DNA from: Trichuris trichiura
Taxonomy: Eukaryota > Nematoda > Enoplea > Trichinellida > Trichuridae
Assembly (NCBI GenBank): GCA_037903355.1
Contig: JBAJFE010000045.1
Location: forward strand, 682,001-746,000
Reading direction: 5' to 3'
DNA: 64,000 nt
Positions within the stretch are counted from its first letter, which is position 1. Each line of letters begins with the position of its first letter. Made by a program: the position numbers and the translations under genes. Under the pieces are notes generated by a model. That model did not search any database, was not told the origin of the DNA, and was given only the letters and a program-made list of their open reading frames with translations. This document shows positions 10,101 to 23,600 of the stretch, in pieces.

Positions 10101-13100
10101 TGTGATTATACTGATATATTGAAAATATGCAAATTTCAAGAACGAAATTAGAAATTAAATCGCTTTAGCATTATTTCCCCAGTTTCTCATTATCTTTATT
10201 AATGCAAATATTGTACATATTGGTGAAAAGCCTAATAGCAGTGCGCATTCGTCCTGAAACCTATAACTATAACAAATGAACAGCATTCACTCAAAAGGGA
10301 AAAGACCGCATAATTCAAAAATTAAATTTTTTATCTTACCTAAATGGTTCTGAAATTTGATGTCCAAAAGTATTAGCACCTGACTGATATGTCCATCATA
10401 CGCTGCGATACACGTTTACCTTTGTTCTGTCCCACAGCTTAAGGAATGTCCTGCACCTGAGATAGAACGAATTTCAGCAGACGTTAACTGCTAATGCGAT
10501 TTCATGCGATGAATCCCTATCATACAGTTTTCCTGTATTGTCTGTTAAATAAGCCTGAACGTAGAACAAGAAAACCTACTTTTTCGTCGTCTATTCGCAT
10601 AAATGTTCAGATTTCCCATACCACCTCTTTTCTTTAAAAAAGTGAGGTTATTTTTGTGTCATGCTAGCCACTATTTTTCTAGTGCGTCCCTGAGCGCTCT
10701 GATGCAATGGTAGTTCACTCACAGCAGTTGCTTAAGCTGAACACGTGACAGTCACTTTTTTATTCTGCTGATGTTCAAAGCAGAATGAACGCCTACGCAG
10801 TATAATCTAGTGCCAGCCAGCATGAACTCATGCGGATAAATAGATAAAATTTCACGCTGATTTAAGAGTCTAGTTTTCTCAGTATGAAAATATCACGTCA
10901 AGTTCTGAGCCCTCAGGGCAAGCAGTACGGATGACTACATAACTCAGCTTGTCGAACCTGCGTTTCTTATTTGCATAAAACGTGAAGGTAAGCCACAACT
11001 GAAGCCGTCGAAGCACATAAGATCTTAAAATTGAGTTATAATGAAAAAAGGTGGCAGTATTTTGGTGGACTTGCAGCCTACTCAGTTTTCAAGAACTTTC
11101 AGCTGTTCACTTTTTAATGTGTTGAACTAACAGCACCTGTCACTTTTTAGGTTAGTAAAGAGTCCGGCAAACTTTTTTTCAAAGAACTAACTTAGCCATG
11201 GTTTAAAAGTACTATTTAGCTTAATGTTTTATGTAGTTTACTGCTTTAGAAAACTGTATACGTTACACTTTCAAACGCTCAGTATACGATCTTGTTCTGT
11301 CATTGATGTACCTACCTACAGTGTTGAACATCTGCTGCGTGATTGCGAACTTGCAGGAAAAGTTCACGCGGAATCCAATCGCTTCAAATACCGCGAAAAC
11401 GTTAATGGTTGCTTTAATTTAAATGGAACACTTCAAAAGCAAAAATTACATTAATGCATTGCCGCGCGTACTCAACTTCCTATGAAAAAAATAGACAAAG
11501 CAAGCATTCCATACGGTAAGGAGAAGGACTTGTGTTGTACGATCGGAAAAGTGCGTAAACGTTTTTCAAACCGCATTGCCCAGACCGCGGCTTCGTTTAA
11601 ATCACGTACTGATGGCCTATTGCTCATGAGTTTCGACAATGCAGGGCAAATACTTTCTTGAAATGAACTTAACGTTTTTGTTATCCCTGAGATCAATAAC
11701 TTGTTGCGTACTCCAATAAATAAAAGCGTGACTCACAATAAGTATCAAAAATTCATAATAAAAAAATAACAACGCGTGTAACCCATCACTGCCCCGCTGG
11801 CGCAAAGAATGCCTGGCGTAAGTAATATTACGTGATTTAGTGGTCATAGCCAACTAAAGCGAGCTGGATAAATAAAGGCAAAAAACAGCTGTCGAAAAGG
11901 AAGATGTTAAAACTTTAACATTCCAAGGAATGCACAACTGATTCTACTAATAAAAAACTGATGCTGGAATCAAGTAGTAATGACATAGGAACATTAATGG
12001 GTCAGCAGTTAAAAATTACCAGTTAGTAAAAGTTGCGTAAATCATTGGCGTGGTCATACACTAAACCCGCAAACAGCTGCAATTTTGCAATGCCCACTTA
12101 GTGAAAACCCCTTTGAGTGCTACCGGCTTTTAGAAGGCGTTCTAAGAATTAGTGTTTTTTTGCTATTTTGGAATGAAAACATTTTTAAAGCTTATTCATC
12201 GCTTAGAAAACCGCCCGTATAAAAGGGCGCATTCGGTTTTCACCAAATGTACATTGCATAAAGCTATCGATTGCTAACCCTGCACTGATAGCAAGAGGAC
12301 AAAACGTAGGCAAGCGATCCTTAAAGGTCAGTTTGGATTAATTAAAACGTTGCTAGTTTGAACTGTACTAACTGAACACGTCCAGCCTGAGACTTGCTAT
12401 ATGTTGTGCATGTTGTATTGAACCTTACTTTTGGATTAATGAATTTTATATTCAACAACGTGTAAGAATGAAGCCGCCAGCAGAGTTCGTTAGTAAGGGT
12501 TCGCATAGTAAAATCTAGAAAGTAAAATGACCTATCAGAAAGAACAGGAAATTAATAAAAAGAGCCGTTTATTGTTTTCCCACCTTTTCACTGCACTATC
12601 AACGGAAAATTCGGAATGAATGAAATTGATTTCTACTTGCAATCTCTCTTTCGAGACAGCTTTACTCTTCGAAGCATGCACTACGTCACGTTGCTTTTAA
12701 AATTGCGTTTAGAGAGAATAGATACTCCAAGAGATTTGCCGCCATACTTCAGAGACAGATTAACCTGACAACGTATTGCAATTCTTGTTAAGCTAGGTCA
12801 TTTGTAACCCCGTAACGGAAACATAGTAATTCACGGCTTAAAACTGACTTAGTCAATAAATCCTACAATAGTGATTGGCTGCCACATTGTCAAGGTATCA
12901 TTTCTTGGTGTCCCCACTGGACCATTTCGAGACGGCCAACATATTTGCTTTACTTAGTAAATTCCCTCGCGTATTTCCGGTTCATAAAGCTTTTTCTATC
13001 GTTAAGAGATAAATTGGAATAGTAGATAATAATAGCTCCACCAGAAGTCACACGATTGAAAAATGTCATAATGCTATTGGCAAAATTCCCTAAACAAACT

Positions 13101-13520
13101 GGCGCAATGATTATCGCTCGTTCTGATGGAGCAATATTTCATGATTGCTTATTTGAAAGTGGCCAATAAAATTTGCACATTCCTTATTGACCGCTGGTGG
13201 TCTTGTAAGTTGGAGAAGTTAACAATAAAACATGCTCGAGTAGCGTTTGAAATGCTAGAGCACTGGTTGTCTTAATTGCCCACCCATTGATCCTTGGTTT
13301 TCCGTTACGCTGCAAGTTTTTTTGAAAAATCAATCTTTCAAAACGAGAATGCAACGACAATACGGTGACTTTAGACAAACCTGCCACTTTGGTCAGTCAA
13401 CGACGGACTTCATTAGCATTTCCTGGGTCGTCGTACGCGAATCGCCATGTGGTCAGGTTCTTCGCGGCATGATACGTGGAGGATGTTGACGGAAAAACAT
13501 TTCTGCCTCTTCAGATTTGC
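7150..13520. other. Gene-poor AT-rich region
   Basis: No exon series or conserved domain is recognisable on either strand over about 6.4 kb. Open frames of 60-140 codons occur (for example 7715-8134 minus and 8043-8348 plus) but overlap antisense to each other and show no family motif. A 13-bp perfect hairpin lies at 8350-8380. No tRNA or known ncRNA was seen. Decayed repeats may be present but cannot be classified by eye. Confidence 0.5.
8350..8380. repeat. 13-bp perfect hairpin
   Basis: AAAAAATGAAAAT and ATTTTCATTTTTT flank a 5-nt loop. It is AT-rich and may be a chance palindrome or the remnant of a small inverted repeat. Confidence 0.5.
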
Positions 13521-13977
13521 TCATTCTACTTTTCTCGCCATGTTACTCGCTGCTGCTTGAAGCCATTGAATTTGGCTGGAAGCAACAGAACTCTGTTGCA
13601 TGCCTACGCGCAGCTTACGTGTAAGCATTGTCGTCTTTTGTTCAACAATATCCATACGCGATGAAAGAAATCGCCATGGCATGATTTGAACTGTGCCTGT
13701 TAGTTCCATTACTCAATGTTGCAAATGCCTCTCGCACATTAACCAGAGGAGGGAGAGAGAGAGAGAGAGACGGAGTGGGAGGGAGAGAAGGAAGGGGTGA
13801 ATTTCCTGTGACAGCTGCTTTCGGCGCTTCCACGTCCGTAGCTGATTGCTGAGGGTGGTAAACTTGAATAACTACGTTCCAGCGTTTCAAATATTGCCTG
13901 CAAGTTCTACATCTTTTCCTTTGCATAGCACCTGGTTTAGTTCTATGACAAGAATTGCAGAGGTCAAATAGCAACAA
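13521..13977 (-). CDS. Candidate exons of an unidentified protein
   Basis: Two overlapping minus-strand frames look more protein-like than surrounding sequence. The upstream one (13642-13977) has paired cysteines (CNSC, then CRTC 13 residues on) suggesting a small zinc-binding motif, then a Pro/Ser run encoded by a GA/CT microsatellite at 13753-13770. The downstream one (13521-13709) reads as an amphipathic helix containing DIVEQKTTMLTRKLRVGMQQ. An intron or frameshift would be needed to connect them. I do not recognise the family. Confidence is low because the supporting signal is composition only. Confidence 0.3.
13753..13770. repeat. GA dinucleotide microsatellite
   Basis: A run of nine GA units lies in a longer purine-rich tract on the plus strand. 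It would encode the Ser/Leu run if the minus-strand candidate is real. Confidence 0.9.
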
Positions 13978-14339
13978 TAATTCAGCTTAAAGAATATTCC
14001 CTGGGCATGAAAAGCCTTTGACCAATTGAGACATTTGGAAAATTTATTCCGCACTTGGAAAACTTACTCACGTCAAGCGCTCTACCTCACAAAGAGGCTC
14101 AAGCAGAAAAGTAGTGCGTAGGCGACTTTCAGCCTTCTGCTCAACGGCACTGTTTAACCGGTCACTTTGTTTACACCAACAAACAGGCAGCCATGCCTTG
14201 CAATCAGCAGGCAATGACCAACTTGGCGAGTCAGTTTTATTTGCTATCCTCAGTTCATTTCAGGCATTTGCAACCAACCTCCAACCGGCGACCTTTTCGC
14301 ACGACGCCAGCAGCTGACACACTGCCAATGGAACAAGAA

Positions 14340-15162
14340 AATCTTGATGAACTGACGCAGCGCCAACAAAAAGCCTGTTGCAAAGATTCAATTCAAACGG
14401 GCGACCATAAATGGAATGCTAACCTGCCGGTATACTGCACAAGACCTTACAGGTCAGTTGCCTTCAAGACATGGACGGTTGGTTCAGCCAAGAGTCTGTA
14501 TGCGGACAGGCGTCCGAGATTGTCCTCCATTGGCTGCAATCAAGCGGACAAAACAGACTGCACATCACAAAGTATTAATAGATTATTACCAACGGCTCGC
14601 AGGTGTCATAGTTCAAGCGCTGTCGGCTTTCATTCCTGTTCACCTCTTCGTATAGTACATTGCGTTACGCCAACGTGGGATCAACGCCCAGCTTTAAGTA
14701 CAAGCTCGTCGGTGTCGTCAATGCGTCTTCCAAGAAGATTCGTAAAGCCTGACGTTCTGCTGGACAGAAGTAACTCCTACCAGTGGGACGCGCGGATAAA
14801 AATAGGCTCTCCATCCTTCGGCCAAAACGACTGTCGCCCTAGTCAGCAGAAGAAGTCATGTTGGAGCCGCCTCGTGATGACTATGCAAAAGCTGCATCCG
14901 AAAACCCAAAATGTTTTCTTCCCTAATTCCTCTACCACGATTCGCCCGCGTACGCCAATCCCTACGCAACTGTCCTCAAGCCCAGTGTTTTCAAGAGCAA
15001 GTGGTCATCTAGTGCCGAACAGATCAGGTTCACTTGGCGCAGTGAAATTGCCCTCAGACAGTTTCATAACCAAAAGAAGTCATATGGCATCTGATCTACA
15101 CCAGCTGGAGTTGCTGAAGGAACAAATGGTAAGCGAAAGATTGAGGCAACTTAATGATGCAA
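14340..15162 (+). CDS. Unidentified multi-exon gene, coding in alternating frames
   Basis: The region has the longest open frame of the window (350 codons, 14193-15245), but that frame is rich in Cys, Arg and Ser and probably is not the real one throughout. Other frames give more protein-like pieces that fit splicing: one around 14460-14570 containing DMDGWFSQESVCGQASEIVL, ending at a GTATTA donor; the next from 14657 after a pyrimidine-rich TATAG acceptor (LRYANVGSTPSFKYKLVGVV), joining in the same phase; then 14844-14905 (SAEEVMLEPPRDDYAKAAS) and 14940-15090 (DSPAYANPYATVLKPSVFKS). The last recognisable piece ends at GAACAAATG followed by the donor GTAAGCG near 15128. No domain is recognised. 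Coding potential is likely; the exon chain is tentative. Confidence 0.45.
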
Positions 15163-15245
15163 GGAAGAACGATAGGAAAAGTAAGCTTAGGAGTGAAAAA
15201 ATATTTTGCGTAAGGGGGGTATATTTTTGCGTTAATGCGAATTGA

Positions 15246-18200
15246 CATGTTGGGGAACTGAGAACTATCTCTGAATCGCAAACTATTGCCAGCACAATCT
15301 CAGACTCGTTTGTTCAACGCTGTAGTACGAGAAAAGTGAAAAGTTAATAATTTTTTGAAGAAGATGCCCAGCCAAAGCACTTGAGGAAAGGCGGCAGTTC
15401 TAATTACGAAAACGTGCCTCGTTTGAAGCGCAAAAGTCTAGCCTAATACTGGTTTGTGTAAATAAAGTACTTGTTACACTTGGAAAGTGAAGCAATAATC
15501 AAAATCCGCACAGTATCCGCGAGGCTTCAACTTACGATCTAATTAATAAAGCCCATAGCAAGACTAAAGTGATTTTTACTATTCTGTATGAAGAGGAGGT
15601 AATTCCTTTAATGTCTCCCTTACTATACGCTAACTAGGCTAAACGATCGACAAAAAAGTCGCAATCTTTTGGCGTCAATTTTCCACTGGTTTCCAAAAGG
15701 CTGACCACAGTTATCAGAGAAAATGACACCACATAATCTGTAATGACTTTAGCGACAACAGGAAAAATATTAAGCTCGTTTTGTAACGAGAGCACTTTTA
15801 TGTAAACAAGCAACAATCGATTAGCTTGAACAAAAAAGACGACCCCTTTATTGCTCTCTCAAATCTACCATCCGCAAAATCGTTTTTCCGCTGTTTGCTG
15901 ATGCGACAGTTCGGCTAATCCTTGCATTTTAAACGCGCAGTTCTGGTTTCGAAGTTACCCTATCGATTGGGACTCTTAACAAAACTTCTTTTCAGCGAAA
16001 TTCCGCTGTTATGGCTGTCGCCTTATCCATTTCTTTCAAGCGAAGTAGTTTAAGATGTCTTACTGAATTGATTAGTGGAAAAATCGTTTTGAGGATATTT
16101 CGCGTAATATCGGGTCGGCAGAATGAAAGGAAACGGAAGATCAGTCTTTACACAGACGGAGAAGCTTAATGGTATAGTAGCAATATTTAAGCAGTTTAAC
16201 GTAGAAACCAACTGGAAGAATCTATAACGGGCAGATTACATCTCTACGTTAAGAACACGTCTTTACTAAAACAGTTTTCACGTGCGTACTCCTCGCATAA
16301 AAAAACTTCATTCATCAAACCGCTCGTATATTGGAAATTAATAGCTTTCTGTCCGTGTCGCGCGTCTTCATCCCCTTTAAGTAGCATGAAGTTCTACTTT
16401 GCTTCTACCGTTAGTTGGTGGAAGAAAGTAAAAGTTGTTACTCCTTTTCAAACATTCGCTAAAGTATCAATTTATAAAACAAAAGAACTGTTCAGTCACT
16501 ACGCTTCTGACTGAAAATAGTTTAACTAAGTATGGAATGGAACTTAGCATTTCAAGTAGAACAAGAAAGGCCTACCGTAACGGTTTAAGAAAAAATGTAA
16601 AAACTGCTGGATTCATGATGACGTGAAGACATAGCACATTTAACAGTTAGCAGCAAACAATGACCTTTACGGAATGAAACGATGCATTCGAAACTGTTCC
16701 TACTAGGCTTGAAGCAGCCACGCAGTTAACTTATGCGACGAGTACTCAAATCGAAGAGAGTTGTTTACTTTCAGGCTTGCGTTCGAAGAAACGACTTTAT
16801 TCTTATAAACCGACTTCATCAGTTGGAAGGTGAAATCAGCTCAGGTAAATCGTAAGGTTGTCAGAAAGCATTTTCACCTTCGTTTGAAATTTAGGTCAGC
16901 AAAAAACCCGGAGCTGCCCAGGCGACTCAGATCAACGAACATGTTTTACCATTCCTCGCTGCCTGAGAGGCAAAGTGCAGTCGTTTGACACGTGATAAGA
17001 GTTTCGTGGAATTCAGCTACAAAATTTGAATTTTTGACCATTCCACATTGTCCAATAAAAATGGTAGGAGTCCACGTGACTGTAGAAGACTAAAGCTGAC
17101 GTAGTAGCAACTGCGAACCCATCCTGACTGAGTTCTAACGTCAAACAGGTAAAATAAGTTTGAGAGTACAACACCATAAAAGGGTATACAATCCACTGTT
17201 AATCGATTATCGCATCAGCGCTCCCGTATAATAATAATTTTAAAGAAAATAATAATAAGCTCTATGACAGTATCCCAAGTGTCAAATTACAAAGGGAAGA
17301 AAGTTTGAACATTTTCATCTTTTAGATAATATTTTTTGAAACAGCTGAGTTCAGCGTAGTGCTATTGCCTGTTAGGCCTGCAATAGCGATGTCTAGCTCT
17401 GCAAAAGAAAATGAGAATAACAAAATTAATGTAAAATACAGAATAGAATAATCTGCTAAGAAATATGCGATGTACACACAAACTTGTAAAGAATTAACTA
17501 CAAACGGTGCTGGCAACTCCGAGATGTTGGCCACTTTCCTATTTTTGAAAAAAACGCGATGACTCACTGATCCTTCGATGAGTTCTTTACCCTTCACGTG
17601 CCAGGCTTGACAAGTCGCTTGGATTGCTGCAGAGAAGAAAAGCTTTTTGATTATAGGAGTTACAAAGAGAAATTGATTTCGCGTGGGCTTCATGATAGTG
17701 ACGTGTCACATCAATTCCAATCTTTCGGAACATTAAATGCTTCTATGGTCAGTGCCGTCACTTTCAAAGGTGCAACCGCCCTATGCGCTTACATAGAGCG
17801 CAGATTTGTGCCCAGAAACGGGGGGACAAACAATTGCACAGGAAGTTTTCTTATTTCCTTAGGAGAATAATTGAGCGAGAACGAGCCTTACTTATTACAG
17901 TTGCCTTGCTAGCTTTTACCTGCTTTTTGTGGTTGCAACCCAACAAATCTTCTTTTGCTATTAATGGTTTTCCTTAGAGAACCATTTTGGTATAAATGTT
18001 TACTAGTTATTTTAAAGATTTTAAAAATTCAGCCGAGTTGTGAGCACCAATGAAATTTCACAGCTTTAAAAAGCGGTCGGTCGTTTCGCGGAACTAACCA
18101 AATATGGTAAGACGAGCAAGCCATCAGTAGGCGCCTGCCAGCGTATTAATTCGAAGCTGCACCGAAGAAGAGGTCAACATAGCGGTATAGTCAAGCCCAC

Positions 18201-20649
18201 AGAGTGTTCTTCTGCTAAGTTAAAGCTTGGACTAAAGAAACCCGCAACTACATATAGCTGCAGCCATACTAAGCAGTTTCTTTGTCATTTGTGACGTCAC
18301 GAAACAAGTAGCGTGATAAAACCGAAGTTTCCAGCAGAACGGATCCATATTAGGCGCGCTGAGGTTTCCAAGCTATCAACGCTTGTGATATTAATAATTA
18401 GAACATACGGGAAGGGAGACATTTGCTTGCATTTCACTTGATAAAAGTGGCTTACTTGAGCAAGATTCCAGCTGACGTTTCCACATTCTACAATGTAAAA
18501 ATTCGATGCGCCACGAAATCCCATAACGCGCAATCCCGAAGCACAAAATTTCGATACACAAAAAGCTGAGAATGTGACGCCGACGAGAAAAGGCTAAGGA
18601 TATACCACATACGATGCCTCGCGCTACATCAAACGTTAGCCTGGAAGTATAATTTTGAAAGTGAGAAACCCTCGAAGGTCGAGTTCTTGAACCAGACTAG
18701 GCCTCAAAAATGCAAGAAGTGGCGACTGCACTGAAATGCATAGTGAAGACAAACAGTGACATGCCGAAGGAGCAGCAGTCAGAAAAGGTGTAACGGTTGA
18801 GGGATCAAAGTGTAGAAACAAGTCGAACAACTAAATAATCATTTCAGAAAGTCTTATATTTTTTGATTTCAGTCCTTGTTTTTTTATTCTGAAATATGAA
18901 AACAATGAGACCACGGACGCAATTTTTGAGCAGTCTTGACGCATCGCACCTTTTTATATCCCTGCACCTTTGGTCTTCGAAAACTCATTCCGAAATGTTG
19001 GTTTCGCAGTTTGATTTTTAATAGAACACTCAACCTTAATTAGAGTTATACAAAAGATCTGGAACAGGCACGCAACACAGAAAATTAATACGTTTTGCTC
19101 TTGCCGCACAACACTAACCGTAGGAACTAGTAAGCACCTCCATCGTTAAAAGAAATTCCGTTTCAAAAACTTGTTGATTCTTTTGTTTACTTGCAAGTAT
19201 ACTTTGACTACCTGTAGGATTTTACACCATCGCGATACAATCCCTAAGCCTAAGCAAGCGAACTATTAAGCTGCGATATATTGTGCAAAGTCATTAGACG
19301 GTAATAAAAGGAGAAACAATAAAAAGAGTAGAAAAATAAGCCAAGCAGCTACTGCGAGACTGCAATACAAGAATACATTACAATTCAAATGCACCCATTT
19401 TTTAGCAGCTCAGAAAGAAAAGGTCTTCAGGTCGGGTCCGCGGGTCGTCTTCGCTTTTAGAAATCATGATTTCGGGACTCTATGGTTTGGAATTTCGCGC
19501 TAAGCCCGTCAAAATTCTATCTTGTAATAGTAGAGAAAAAATATGAACATCCTCTAAAAAAGCCGGTCGTTTTTTTACGGAGTAAAAGCTGTTAATTTTA
19601 CGAAGTTCACTATTGACGACTCAGGATTTTTTGTGTGGAATTTCCAGTAGCCACAGTTGGCAGAATGCAAATTTTGCTGCCAACAAATTCCAACTCAGAA
19701 AAAGCGTTTGCAGGTTACCTAAACATACGAACGGCGATTGAAAGCTTGACATCCCATTCCTTTAAATGTCTCCATCTTGTACTGCAGTCTTTTAGACTCT
19801 ATACGTAAAGCTCCAAGGTAAGTAGAGCAACGACTTCCAGTTTAAGGTAGACTGGGAACGAACGAGAAATTATAAGATTTCCTTTCCTTTTTACAATACG
19901 TTATAATGGAAAGAAAAGCAAGCTGGCAATTGGCTACTTACTCGTAAAGAAAACTGACCAAGTCAAAAATCTGAACATAGGAAAACAGAGCGGAAAAGCA
20001 ATTCTACTTTGCTGACAAGCGAAGTGAACTGCGGCATTGCCAGATGGCTGAAAGGGATGTTTACCCAGAAAAAATAAACTTTTCAGGCAAGTTTATTCCC
20101 GTCTTGTGATTACACGGCTTAGAAACAGCAAAGTTGGACTCGAAACTGTTATTTGCTGGCAGCAGAACGTTTAACCGTTCTCCAATGCATGAGTAATCAG
20201 TACATCATTGGCACTGAGTACAAATACTGATATATTAACATCAAACCATAAAAACCACTTTTCCACGTTCCGACGCTGCTTACTAAAGTGACTGGCTCAA
20301 AGGCTGGTCTAAATTTTTATTCGTGCGACAACTGCTAAGAGAAATCGAAAAATTTCTGCGCAAGTCATGATTACTTTTAAATAGCCGTTTTTTAAAACGA
20401 TGGAAAGTTAGGCAAACATTTTATAGCAGCACTTTGGCTATCAAAAGTGGTACCTTTGGAGTGCCTGCTTTGGAAAACATTTTCCCTCCAACTTATTGCT
20501 GAAGAGTTGATTTTACTTGCTAAATGACTGAACGGAATAAAATTGAACATGCCAACAGTTTTCAGAATTCACATGTCCGCTAACCTGGAGAACTTATTTC
20601 CTCGTAGAAATAATCGACGTCGCTAATTTTCAAAATATCTGTTTCTATG
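15246..20649. other. No gene recognised
   Basis: About 5.4 kb of AT-rich sequence with no domain-bearing open frame. A 123-codon minus frame (17322-17693) and overlapping plus frames (17598-17977) have no recognisable motif. The region upstream of 20650 is the 3' flank of the minus-strand metalloproteinase gene. Confidence 0.5.
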
Positions 20650-23600
20650 CTATGGCTCTTCAATTGATTTCCCATCGTTGCAACCAAACCACCATTCCCC
20701 CGTCGATCGAGGATAACCCGGTAACACCTGAAAAGCAAAATCATTACAAAGAAATTTCAAGCAGCAATGGAGCAAAAGGGGTAGGCGAAAAGTTGGAATA
20801 AAAGCAATCGCAAATAATCGGTGCCAACAAAACAAAGGTGCCCCAACCTTCATTACTCTCCACCCGCTGAGGCGATAATAGTAAGGTCCGGCGAAAATGT
20901 AATTTTTTCCATTCGTCCACGTAAACGCTGCGTCAATTTTGCTTGTAAAATTGGACGAAATCGTTTTGATCAATCGAGGCCAAAGGGCTCTTTCGCTTGA
21001 GGTTAAATGCTGCCAAAAAAATTTGCCTAAACAAAGAAAAGCAGCGTCTGCCCCCGCCGGCGTACGGGACGCCAACATCCTCAATGCTACCTTTAAAAAA
21101 GTAAAAGCGTTGATCGTACGCCCATATCATAGCGGCGTCCAAATTTTCTGGCGTGTCCGGAAAAGCGGATGACATATTTTTCGGGTTATTTGCAGCCGCT
21201 TTTCCTTCAGCGTCGTACTGCCAATACTTGTCCTCCTACATACCTCGTTTGTTATTCATCATGTCAGAAATTTCGCAAAATGATTAACACTTTCCTAACG
21301 TTTCTATCTATCATCGAAGCGCACCTTGAAAAAGTAGGTGTTCCCGAGCTTGTCCGTTACAGCCGCATCTATATGGTCCGGCAGGCCGTCCCAGTCATCG
21401 GCAATTCGTCTTGGATAGCCTTCGTCATAGGATAGTTGGTTCAATCGCCAGTACCATTTACCTATAATAAAGAGTTTATCGTAGACTTAAAATTCAACAC
21501 AGTTTGCTATCAACCCTGAAAAGCGTAAGTTGATCCATTTCCAATAACAGTAATGGTATCAAGAACCGCATTTTTGCATATGTCAACTTTGTTCAGCAGT
21601 GAATTAGGCTGCTGATTAAAGTAACCACTTCCATCGTCGGTTACTTTGTTCGATGGCCAAATAGTCTCGTCTGCAGGCGATCCTGTTCACAAAAGACAGC
21701 GGTTTAAGTTAGGCGCTGAATTTGCATATTAAAGTTGCACCAACTACCGTACAAATAGTGAAGTGCATCCACATCGTCCGAATGTAATCTTATTTCGTTG
21801 CTTAGGTGAGATTGATAAAACGGGGCCATCAACGCATTACTGTTCATTGAGTGCTTCAACCCCAATGAATGTCCAATTTCGTGGGCAGCTACCGCGTATA
21901 AGTCTAGCCCTGCAAAGGGATAGAGAAACGGAAACAATATGCAAGGAAAACTTTTCTTTGACTTGTCACCTTTAGCGGGTCCAGGATTCCAAGCTTCGTC
22001 ATCATCAAAATGAATACTGCCACCATATTGGGGAAAGAATGCGTGGGCCAAAATTCCGCCTATAACATAAAATGACACATCCGTAGCCTTGTTAAGTTTA
22101 TCAAGCCTGTAGCATTGGCCGACATGGCTTAACTACAATTATTACAAGACTGAAGAAGGTAGACCTTAATGATAGCGGCTTCACAAAGACAATGTGCCGT
22201 ACCTCGTCCATCGAAGGGTTCACCATCACCATGCATCTTCTTAACAAAAGCTATGTCGATGTTGGCCGTACGAGAGGGCACCTGTTTGAATCGAAGCAGC
22301 GAATGCTGCTCCCATACCTGTACGAGGAAAAAATTATCACAATTTGTATTCGCATAAATGAGCTCACTCAGGTCGATGTATCAGTTTATTTTAGAGAAAA
22401 CAAGAATATAAATTAGAGATCAAACATTAACTGCGAACGATTACTGTTCAGCATTTCGTGTTCTCCAAAGGCGTGCATATACTCCTCTAATTAAAATTTT
22501 AAACAATGCGCGCTGTGTGAATCTTTTCCACAACGTTTTAAGTTCTTGTCAACATAAAGAGTTACAGCTTTTTAAGTCGCTAATGTTGAAACAACGTAAA
22601 TAAACTTTAATGTCCGCCGGTGTGCCCTATTTGAGTCAATGTCAACCAGCAAATCACAAGCGTGATTTATTCTGAACCAATGTATTGCCGGGATGCGACT
22701 GAAGAAAATATTTTCTTTTCGTCAAGTTTCCTTTGGAAACCTCCGCGAGGGCGGATGCCTGCGAACTCGCTATGAAGGAATACAACTGCTTTTCTTCGCG
22801 CAGAAAGATGCTGGCTCGACGATATGGTGAAGACTTTACTTCAGATGTTCTGGAAATCCCGACTCGTTAAAAAGTAAAGCACAGGGAGACCCTGACTTAC
22901 GCTGGGTTCAACATCAACACACATTCGCTTCGAAATGTTTATTTTGTTCCTTTCTAACGCTACCGACTAGCAGTACAGTATTTTTAAATCCTACAACTCA
23001 GCACTAGAATGAACAATCGACGTCAACGGAACGCGCCGTGCCGCTTATGTTTATTATATATATATTCTGCTTTACAGTTCTCCATTCCGTTATGGTTGAA
23101 CATACCGGTTACATCTTAATGGGTCAGCAAAGTTTCCCTGCGTTTACGACATTCGTTTTTCCTTGCTAATAACTCATGGCTAAACTAACGGACGACGAAC
23201 AGATATGATTTAGAGAATGATGGTCATAAGTTAAACGCATTACAGAGTCCAGAACACATCTGTCACCTTCGTGTGCATGTTCCATCTGATTTTCACACTC
23301 TTACAGACGTTCATGTTGATAGATAGGGACAGTAAACCTTGAATGCTCTTATGATTTAAATATGCAAAACGAAAGTTCTCATCCTTACTCATAACCGTCA
23401 ATTCGTCTGTTCTTTTGTTACCAATACCGCTTGTTTTGTTCTGATCTTTTTTTTAGCGGGATTTTTGCCCATTTTTTAGTAACGTTTATTTTATGTCTAT
23501 ATTAGACGTATTTGCGAAGCTTTCAAGCATTGCCGTGGCCCATCATCAGCGGTTCAGCCGGAGACCTCGGCCGTCAGGTCTATCTTGACCCGTCGGGCCT

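Noticed and set aside
14193..15245. Single 350-codon plus-strand open frame as one exon
   Set aside because: It is rich in Cys/Arg/Ser, overlaps better-looking frames with splice signals and shows no domain, so I annotated a tentative spliced gene instead.
17322..17977. Overlapping minus and plus open frames of 123 and 90 codons
   Set aside because: No motif, no splice support and AT-driven composition.
22440..22620. Minus-strand WKRFTQRALFKI as the missing first catalytic strand of the metalloproteinase
   Set aside because: Similarity is weak and it does not join in phase to the next exon.
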